Shown piece by piece: positions 16,301 through 19,905 of a DNA stretch of 19,905 nucleotides (position 1 is the stretch's first letter; each line of letters opens with the position of its first letter). Source of the DNA: DATKZS01 sp035527835 [NCBI: bacterium] (GTDB lineage: Bacteria > RBG-13-61-14); NCBI GenBank assembly GCA_035527835.1, contig DATKZS010000095.1:1-19905 (forward strand), in the 5' to 3' direction. A program made the position numbers and the translations under genes. A model generated the notes under the pieces. It worked only from the letters and a program-made list of their open reading frames with translations, ran no database searches and was not told the DNA's origin.

Positions 16301-16891
16301 GCCATCGAGGAATACGCCGAGATCGAGCAGCGTCACAGCTTCCTCGCCAACCAGGAAGCCGACCTGATCGCCGCCCTGGAAAACCTCGAGCTCACCATCG
16401 CCAAGATCAACACCGCGTACAAGAAATCGTTCCGGCAGACGTTCGAGGAGGTGAACCTGAAGTTCCAGGAGGTCTTCCCCAGGCTCTTCAACGGCGGCAA
16501 GGCCTTCCTCCAGCTCCAAAACCCCGAAGACGATCTCGAATCCGGCGTCGAAATCTGGGCCCAGCCCCCCGGCAAGAAAATGAGCTCCATCGCCCTGCTC
16601 TCCGGCGGCGAGAAGGCGCTCACCGCCTCCGCCCTGATCATGGCGCTGTTCCTGATCAAGCCGTCGCCCTTCTGCCTGTTTGACGAAGTGGACGCCGCGC
16701 TCGACGACGTGAACATCGCCCGCTTCAACGACCTGCTCACCGACCTGTCGCATAGCAGCCAGCTCATCATCATCACCCACAACAAGCGCACCATGGCGCT
16801 CGCCGACGTGCTCTACGGAGTGACCATGGAGAAGAAGGGGGCGTCCAAGATCGTGTCCGTCCGCCTGAAGGGATCGGAGAATGCGGCTTAA
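13304..16891 (+). CDS. smc: Chromosome segregation protein SMC
   Basis: Full-length bacterial SMC ATPase (1195 residues), which compacts and aligns chromosomal DNA as a homodimeric ring. The N-terminal head starts MKLKQIQLQGFKSFVDRT and holds Walker A GPNGCGKS (31-38, K37). A long Glu/Arg/Ala-rich coiled coil (about 170-510) leads to the hinge (about 515-690, with NGTYGLIADAVS and GEKLQSIFV). The return coil runs to about 1020. The C-terminal head has the ABC signature LSGGEKAL (1099-1106) and Walker B CLFDEVDAALDD (D1127, catalytic E1128). All ATPase residues are present. ATG 13304 follows GAGGTGGG by 5 nt. ScpA and ScpB are not in the window. The 3' end overlaps the Roadblock gene by 11 nt. 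Confidence 0.97.
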   Translation: MKLKQIQLQGFKSFVDRTVINFTTDITCVVGPNGCGKSNLVDAIRWSLGEQSVKHLRGGTMEDVIFHGTEDMPAVGMAEVAMIFDNSDALCPPEYAGFPELQVTRRLFRSGESEYYINRAPSRLKDITDLFLGSGVGTRAYSIIEQGRIEGIITMKPEQRRTLIEEAAGVSKYRVRKLEAARKMEATRQNLLRIRDIIAELKRQMNSLNRQAKKAERYKEYRGQLREVETELAAYKARGIIAEQQAVAEKLAEISDRELELSARLESRSAELEAEKTSLLELEREAGAAQARAVEASRAAEKLESELNMLRQEAAGLGRTVERLAGEHQELAARAKSVAAEQAEARAECDGLARSIASAEEELNKAEAALNQKEAEYRELAEAADVLSRLALNLKAGVEKLEERIAWTDRRRAELDEQKARAQERREKLEQAIEEQARTNLSYNEKLYQVRKDLAEQGRSLEIREQDLAKAKTVQAVAADRLQNVQQSYTMAHSRLASLEEMKQNFEGCQRGVKAIMARKSALEAQGRNGTYGLIADAVSIDPEYETALEAVLGEKLQSIFVRTRRHGLDNIQYLREAGEGRGSFVPIEGVVQREVSVPAALMEAGAVPLAQKVRVEGEFAPVVKALVGDALVVNDIERAAELRESVGALNALVTREGVVMDRVGAVAGGSADTMGGLLAKNREMEELNELIASLTGERRSAEDELHAAQLRIEEAADAFNQDRERMHRLEIEKNNIEKDLWQGTNAYNATKEEQGTLLVDLAAIEETVAGLEREKEDARAGVIREGEARASVENDQESRRSVLARIHAEREAESQRRTAEKVRVASFHEKLAGQLKHMERLEAARAEAIAGMEKRERESEETRTRISELTARDAELKERHGRAMVAATEAADAAAGERARYEERSRAVREGEAAHKEMFREREQIKSGRMDTELLQTQLQLQWEQLCENARDKFGRELDAVLAEYGERIRADFPVEARREQREELRQKLERIGDVNLTAIEEYAEIEQRHSFLANQEADLIAALENLELTIAKINTAYKKSFRQTFEEVNLKFQEVFPRLFNGGKAFLQLQNPEDDLESGVEIWAQPPGKKMSSIALLSGGEKALTASALIMALFLIKPSPFCLFDEVDAALDDVNIARFNDLLTDLSHSSQLIIITHNKRTMALADVLYGVTMEKKGASKIVSVRLKGSENAA

Positions 16892-17246
16892 GGAAATCCT
16901 CACGGACCTGGTCGAGCGCACGCCCGGCGCCCGCGCCGCCGTCCTCGCCGACTGGGAAGGAGAGGCCGTGGTCGCGTACACCTCCGGCGACCAGACCGAC
17001 TACGACATCAAGTTCGTCGGCGCCCACCAGGGCATCATCCTCACCCAAGCCCGCGAGATGATCGAGCGCTGCGAAATGGGCGCCGCCCGCGAGCTCAGCT
17101 TTGCCCAGCAGAACTTCCAGGTCATCACCATCCCCGTCAACTCCGACTACTACCTCGTGCTCACCCTCCAGCCCGGACCCCACGCCGCCTTTGCCAGGGC
17201 CACGCTGAAAAAGGCGGTCCGCGAGATTGAAGAGGACATCGCGTAA
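16881..17246 (+). CDS. Roadblock/LC7 domain protein
   Basis: A 121-residue single-domain protein of the Roadblock/LC7 (MglB-like) superfamily: small dimeric cytosolic proteins that often regulate Ras-like GTPases or act as scaffolds. The expected alpha-beta pattern is visible: helix MRLKEILTDLVERTPGARAA, strand AVLADWEGEAVVAY, a long helix ILTQAREMIERCEMG, strands ELSFAQQNFQVITIPV and YYLVLTLQP, and a C-terminal helix FARATLKKAVREIEEDI. ATG 16881 lies inside the last codons of smc (11-nt overlap, +1 frame), so it is probably translated by coupling to smc. No MglA-like GTPase gene is in the window. The role beside SMC is unknown. Confidence 0.82.
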   Translation: MRLKEILTDLVERTPGARAAVLADWEGEAVVAYTSGDQTDYDIKFVGAHQGIILTQAREMIERCEMGAARELSFAQQNFQVITIPVNSDYYLVLTLQPGPHAAFARATLKKAVREIEEDIA

Positions 17247-17254
17247 AAAGGCGC

Positions 17255-17282
17255 GGGGCTTGAGGCTTGGGGCTTGAGGCTT
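17255..17282 (+). repeat. Heptamer array, left arm (GRGGCTT x4)
   Basis: Four contiguous 7-bp units alternate GGGGCTT, GAGGCTT, GGGGCTT, GAGGCTT. They are the reverse complement of the units at 17634-17689, so the two arrays can form a long cruciform or RNA stem. The array starts 9 nt after the Roadblock stop. Confidence 0.85.
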
Positions 17283-17445
17283 GGGACGTGGGGGATGAGG
17301 GCCCAGCCGGCCCGGAAATGAGGCCACCAACGGCCTCCGCCGAAATTTTTTGAAAACCCGCCTCAATCTTTTCCATGAGTTGCCCTCCGCGCCCGCACTT
17401 AGGCTGTCCTAAATCATGCCCGTCGCGGCCTGGACATCCGGCCAC

Positions 17446-17469
17446 CCGTGTTCGACCGTCCGAACACGG
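17446..17469. repeat. Perfect 9-bp inverted repeat
   Basis: CCGTGTTCG (17446-17454) and CGAACACGG (17461-17469) are exact reverse complements around the 6-nt loop ACCGTC. No T-run follows on either strand, so it is not an intrinsic terminator. It could be a protein-binding palindrome or a structural hairpin. Confidence 0.7.
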
Positions 17470-17492
17470 AATCTGACACGGAAAATACGGAA

Positions 17493-17558
17493 GAGGTTTA
17501 GGGTTTGAGGTTTGTGGTTTGAGGTTCGAAGAACGGGGAAATAAAAACCTCAAGCCTC
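17493..17558. repeat. Heptamer array, middle inverted pair (GRGGTTT type)
   Basis: Five contiguous units, GAGGTTT, AGGGTTT, GAGGTTT, GTGGTTT, GAGGTTC (17493-17527), face two inverted units, AAACCTC and AAGCCTC (17545-17558), across 17 nt. They are a T-rich variant of the GAGGCTT unit. Confidence 0.8.
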
Positions 17559-17633
17559 CATCAGCCGGGGCCAAAATAACTTGCTGTTGAGCACCGCTAC
17601 CAAAAATCGTCCCCCTCCTCATCTTCAACCCCC

Positions 17634-17689
17634 AAGCCTCAAGCCTCAAGCCCCAAGCCTCAAGCCCCAAGCCTCAAGCCTCAAGCCCT
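17634..17689 (+). repeat. Heptamer array, right arm (AAGCCYC x8)
   Basis: Eight contiguous 7-bp units: AAGCCTC, AAGCCTC, AAGCCCC, AAGCCTC, AAGCCCC, AAGCCTC, AAGCCTC, AAGCCCT. Seven fit AAGCCYC exactly. The array is inverted relative to the one at 17255-17282. Confidence 0.9.
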
Positions 17690-17780
17690 AAAGAAAGGCC
17701 CCTCTATCTATAGGAAGTTGGCAGCGGGCCGGCCGGAATTTTTTACTGCTTTGTAGAGCCGGGCTCAAATCCATCCTCAC

Positions 17781-17828
17781 TTGCATTAGCGGGCCGGAAT
17801 TGGATAAAATATGGAATTGACGGGCCGG
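17781..17828 (+). promoter_or_regulatory. Candidate promoter and operator-like repeats of the cNMP-binding gene
   Basis: TTGCAT (17781-17786) and TAAAAT (17805-17810) are 18 nt apart, which would start transcription near 17817. The motif AGCGGGCCGGAATT (17788-17801) fills the spacer, CGGGCCGG recurs at 17821-17828 just past the start point, and a longer version (AGCGGGCCGGCCGGAATT) is at 17723-17740. This placement is what a repressor operator would look like, but that is inference. Confidence 0.45.
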
Positions 17829-17881
17829 CGGAAAGTAGGATCGTTTAACAAGCAGGGAGCATGAAGCGAGGAGGCTAAGCG

Positions 17882-18337
17882 GTGGCAAAGATCAAACCAT
17901 TGAAGGAAAACGTCCTGTTCAAGGATTTTTCGGACAAGGAGATCGCGGTGCTGTCGAAGTTCGTGGAGGAGAAGACGATCTCGGCGCCGACTCCGTTGTT
18001 TTTGGAGAACATGAAGGGCGAGAGCATGTACATCGTGGTCGTGGGGGCGATCACCTTGTCGAAGATGCTCTCGGAGGGCGAGCATAAGACGCTGACGACG
18101 ATGGGGCCGGGCGATTTCTTCGGGGAGATGGCGCTGATCGAGGACGGTCCGCGGTCGGTTTCGGCGATCGTGGCGCAGGACGCGCAGATCTTGGTGCTGA
18201 AAAGGAAGGAGTTCGAGAAGCTGATGGAGGAGGCGCCGAAGGTCGCGGTGAAGGTGGTGATCGGGATGTACAAGACGCTCTCGGACCGGATCCGTTCGAG
18301 CTCTCCGCAGATCCAGCAGATGCTGATGGGGAAGTGA
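17882..18337 (+). CDS. Stand-alone cyclic-nucleotide-binding (cNMP) domain protein
   Basis: A 151-residue cytosolic protein made of one CAP-family cyclic-nucleotide-binding domain. The beta-roll and phosphate-binding cassette are clear: MGPGDFFGEMALIEDGPRSV has the Glu and Arg that hold the cyclic nucleotide in canonical members (FGE...PRS), so ligand binding is plausible. A C-terminal helix (KVAVKVVIGMYKTLSDRIRS) follows, but there is no helix-turn-helix, so it is not a CRP-type transcription factor by itself; it may act as an adaptor or sensor. The GTG start at 17882 has GAGGAGG (17868-17874) 7 nt upstream. Codons are strikingly G-ending (CTG, TCG, ACG, GCG), unlike the C-ending genes at 10252-12785. 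Confidence 0.88.
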   Translation: MAKIKPLKENVLFKDFSDKEIAVLSKFVEEKTISAPTPLFLENMKGESMYIVVVGAITLSKMLSEGEHKTLTTMGPGDFFGEMALIEDGPRSVSAIVAQDAQILVLKRKEFEKLMEEAPKVAVKVVIGMYKTLSDRIRSSSPQIQQMLMGK

Positions 18338-18344
18338 GGGCGGT

Positions 18345-18446
18345 TGTTTTTTTGCCGCAGATGAACGCGGATAAACACAGATAAGAAAAGAAAACGAAAA
18401 TTATTTCAATCTGCGTTCATCCGCGTTCATCTGCGGCTAAAAAAAT
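18345..18446. repeat. Inverted-repeat element, GCCGCAGATGAACGCGGAT type
   Basis: The left arm (18354-18382, starting GCCGCAGATGAACGCGGATA) and right arm (18409-18437, ending CGCGTTCATCTGCGGC) match as reverse complements at 27 of 29 positions, around a 26-nt A-rich loop. T's flank the outside of the left arm and A's the outside of the right arm, so the complementarity reaches further. A hairpin followed by A's is not an intrinsic terminator. It is a MITE- or REP-like intergenic element between the cNMP gene and the small membrane-protein gene. Confidence 0.9.
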
Positions 18447-18472
18447 CCAATCTAAACTTAGGAGAAAGGACC

Positions 18473-18679
18473 TTGGAGGCAATTGCCATAACGTTGCTCG
18501 TTCTGGTGCTGGCGGTGGGTGGGCTCTCGCTTTTTGTATTTTTACAGTTCCTTTCCACGGTGCGCGAGAGCCAGCGGTCGTTCCTGCAGATCCGGGATGA
18601 TATCAGCGCGCTCCGAAAACAACTGGAGAAACCAGTCCCCTCTTCCACTGAAAAGAATGCGGGGGAAAGAGCGGATTAG
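18473..18679 (+). CDS. Small single-span membrane protein with a helical tail
   Basis: A 68-residue protein of unknown function. Residues about 3-27 (AIAITLLVLVLAVGGLSLFV and on) form one transmembrane helix. Residues about 28-55 (STVRESQRSFLQIRDDISAL) look like an amphipathic or coiled-coil helix, then a polar tail. The TTG start at 18473 has GGAGAAAGG (18461-18469) just upstream, a good ribosome binding site. The stop is 3 nt before the next start, so the pair is probably one operon and the products may form a membrane complex. Confidence 0.65.
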   Translation: MEAIAITLLVLVLAVGGLSLFVFLQFLSTVRESQRSFLQIRDDISALRKQLEKPVPSSTEKNAGERAD

Positions 18680-18682
18680 GTC

Positions 18683-19009
18683 ATGTTGGATCCCGTTCGC
18701 CGCGGCCTGCCCATCATTATCTTTTGCCTCCTGCCCGTGGCCTCATTAGCCTCCGCCGACGCGAACGACGGCCATAGCGGCTTTTTCAAGAGCCTCCTCT
18801 TCGGCATTATCCTGGCGGTGATCGTGACGCTATGGGCCGCGCCCTACTTCTACCGCCGCGCGCTCAGCAAGAAGGGCGATAAAAACCTGTCGCGCTTCCT
18901 GATGAACGATCCCAAAATGCGCGACGCCATCATCGAGGCCCGCACCGGGAAAAAGCCGGCGGCAAAGGATGATGAAGGGAAAGCTGAGCAGGGGCCGAAA
19001 GGCCAATGA
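18683..19009 (+). CDS. Small membrane protein, unknown function
   Basis: A 108-residue protein. The N-terminus (about 9-25, LPIIIFCLLPVASLASA) looks like a signal peptide with an ASA cleavage site, or else a first membrane span. A second hydrophobic helix (about 37-53, SLLFGIILAVIVTLWAA) follows, then a basic YFYRRALSKKGDKN region and a charged Lys/Glu-rich C-tail. No enzymatic motif is visible. ATG 18683 lies 3 nt after the stop of the 68-residue gene, implying translational coupling. I do not recognise the family. Confidence 0.65.
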   Translation: MLDPVRRGLPIIIFCLLPVASLASADANDGHSGFFKSLLFGIILAVIVTLWAAPYFYRRALSKKGDKNLSRFLMNDPKMRDAIIEARTGKKPAAKDDEGKAEQGPKGQ

Positions 19010-19025
19010 CGAAATGGGAAGTTTT

Positions 19026-19112
19026 TATTCGCACAGAGGCACGGAGAACACAGAGAAATAATTAATAAATATATCTTTATAACTCTGTGTTCTCTGTGCC
19101 TCTGTGCGAATA
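19026..19112. repeat. Inverted-repeat element, GCACAGAGGCACGGAGAACA type
   Basis: The left arm (19026-19055) and right arm (19083-19112) are reverse complements at 29 of 30 positions, around a 27-nt loop of almost only A and T. It has the same design as the elements at 18345-18446 and 19838-19905, with a related but distinct arm sequence. No T-run follows on either strand. Confidence 0.92.
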
Positions 19113-19143
19113 TAAACCGCCCCTTTATATCCAGTAACGGCCA

Positions 19144-19818
19144 ATGGAAACGCCACCCAGCCCATCCACCGCTGAGCTGATGCGGATTTACGAACTGCTG
19201 CTCGCGCGGTTCGGGCCGCTTCACTGGTGGCCGGGGGAGTCGCCGTTCGAGGTGATGATCGGGGCGATCCTGACCCAGAACACGGCGTGGAGCAACGTGG
19301 TGAAGGCCATCGCCAACCTCAAGGCCGCGGGCCTGCTCGATGCGGAGGCCCTGCTGCGGGCGGACCTGAGGAAGCTGAAAAGGCTGATCCGTCCGTCCGG
19401 GTACTTCAACCAGAAGGCGATCAAGCTCCGGGCGTACGTGCGGTTTTTCACGCGCGAGTTCGGGGGCAGCGTGGAGCGGATGGCGGCGGTGGACACGGCG
19501 GAGTTGCGGGAGAAGCTGCTGGCGGTCAAGGGCATCGGTCCGGAGACGGCGGACTCGATCCTGCTCTACGCGCTCGACAAGCCGGTGTTCGTGGTGGACG
19601 CTTACACGCGGCGGGCGTTTTCGCGGCTGGGGTTTTTGCCGCGCGACGTTGACTATGACGCCACGCGGGAGTTCTTTGTCTCGCGCCTGCCCGTTGACGT
19701 CTCGCTGTACAACGAGTATCACGCCCAGATCGTGTACCTTGGCAAGGACTACTGCCGGACCAAGCCGCGCTGCGCCGAATGTCCGCTCTCCGTGCTGGGG
19801 CGGTGCAAGATAGACTGA
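19144..19818 (+). CDS. Endonuclease III-family DNA glycosylase (HhH-GPD, MagIII-like)
   Basis: A 224-residue base-excision-repair enzyme of the HhH-GPD superfamily. Visible are GAILTQNTAWSNV (helical core), the helix-hairpin-helix VKGIGPETADSIL (128-140), the catalytic Asp in VVDAYTRR (D152), and four C-terminal cysteines (C204, C210, C213, C221) spaced CX5CX2CX7C for a [4Fe-4S] cluster. Endonuclease III has a Lys in GVGRKTA; here the same position is Glu134 (GIGPETA), so a monofunctional glycosylase without lyase activity is expected, as in MagIII-type 3-methyladenine glycosylases. ATG 19144 has no obvious Shine-Dalgarno sequence; it stands 31 nt after an inverted-repeat element. Codons are largely G-ending. 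Confidence 0.87.
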   Translation: METPPSPSTAELMRIYELLLARFGPLHWWPGESPFEVMIGAILTQNTAWSNVVKAIANLKAAGLLDAEALLRADLRKLKRLIRPSGYFNQKAIKLRAYVRFFTREFGGSVERMAAVDTAELREKLLAVKGIGPETADSILLYALDKPVFVVDAYTRRAFSRLGFLPRDVDYDATREFFVSRLPVDVSLYNEYHAQIVYLGKDYCRTKPRCAECPLSVLGRCKID

Positions 19819-19837
19819 CCTCGAAAAGGAGTTCTTT

Positions 19838-19905
19838 TTAACCGCGGAGACGCAGAGAACGCAGAGTTTATAGAATAAAATATTTCTCTGCGTTCTCTGC
19901 GCCTC
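19838..19905. repeat. Inverted-repeat element, CCGCGGAGACGCAGAGAACG type (cut by window end)
   Basis: The left arm GAGACGCAGAGAACGCAGAG (19847-19866) and right arm CTCTGCGTTCTCTGCGCCTC (19886-19905) are reverse complements at 19 of 20 positions, around an AT-rich 19-nt loop. The left arm extends outward through ACCGCG with T's before it, so the right arm probably continues past the window. Third member of the family seen here. Confidence 0.88.

Larger units (their letters stand above)
17247..17881. other. Repeat-rich non-coding region between the Roadblock and cNMP-binding genes
   Basis: About 635 nt without a supported gene. It contains inverted arrays of 7-bp units (17255-17282, 17493-17558, 17634-17689), a perfect 9-bp hairpin (17446-17469), and three GGGCCGG motifs around a candidate promoter (17723-17828). 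Open frames here read as repetitive peptides such as LEAWGLRLEAWGL and are repeat artefacts. No clear intrinsic terminator follows the Roadblock gene. Confidence 0.75.

Noticed and set aside
13268-16981. Very long open frame on the minus strand opposite smc
   Set aside because: It is a Leu/Gly/Val/Ala-rich mirror of GC-rich smc codons with no domain; smc itself is unmistakable.
17161-17670. Minus-strand frame with LEAWGL repeats
   Set aside because: It is the translation of the heptamer repeats plus the complement of the Roadblock gene.
17634-17689. CRISPR array
   Set aside because: Units are 7 bp and contiguous without spacers, and no cas genes are nearby.
18345-18446. Intrinsic terminator between the cNMP gene and the small membrane-protein gene
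   Set aside because: The hairpin is followed by A's on both strands, and a U-run is missing; the same holds for the 19026 element.

Overview
The window is GC-rich bacterial DNA (mostly C- or G-ending codons) with compact genes and Shine-Dalgarno starts. A lipoprotein with a clean lipobox and Ser at +2, and an exported glycosidase, fit a diderm envelope. Families of long inverted repeats with AT-rich loops lie between genes, as is common in genomes of uncultivated environmental bacteria. There is no rRNA or other phylogenetic marker good enough to name a phylum. No tRNA, rRNA, CRISPR array, transposase or prophage gene is visible.

Layout. (1) 1-187: 3' end of an unrecognised gene, closed by a textbook intrinsic terminator (210-243). 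(2) 506-3885, plus strand: phosphomannomutase/phosphoglucomutase, then a secreted alpha-galactosidase-like glycoside hydrolase. (3) 4058-5455: B12-binding-type radical SAM protein. (4) 10040 down to 5502, minus strand: a three-gene sugar-transfer operon of GT2 glycosyltransferase, sugar-1-phosphate nucleotidyltransferase (4-nt overlap) and a 913-residue YfhO-family membrane protein. (5) 10252-11499: unrecognised protein whose N-terminus resembles the SAM-like core-binding domain of tyrosine recombinases. (6) 11583-12785: alpha/beta-hydrolase-fold lipoprotein whose nucleophile Ser is replaced by Gly, followed by a terminator. (7) 12843-13303: AT-rich spacer ending in a near-consensus promoter for smc. 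(8) 13304-17246: full-length SMC ATPase overlapping a Roadblock/LC7 gene by 11 nt. (9) 17247-17881: non-coding stretch made largely of inverted arrays of 7-bp units. (10) 17882-19009: stand-alone cyclic-nucleotide-binding protein and two small membrane proteins. (11) 19144-19818: endonuclease III-family DNA glycosylase, then another inverted repeat running off the window.

How the genes fit together. The minus-strand trio reads as one pathway: activate a sugar phosphate, load it on a polyprenyl phosphate, and transfer it outside the membrane. The phosphohexomutase upstream could feed the same sugar-nucleotide pool. SMC plus Roadblock is a coupled chromosome-organisation/regulatory pair with no ScpA/ScpB in view. 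The points most worth checking are the SMC-Roadblock coupling, the Ser-less alpha/beta-hydrolase lipoprotein, the GT2-nucleotidyltransferase-YfhO cassette, and the repeat families, one copy of which seems to supply a ribosome binding site.
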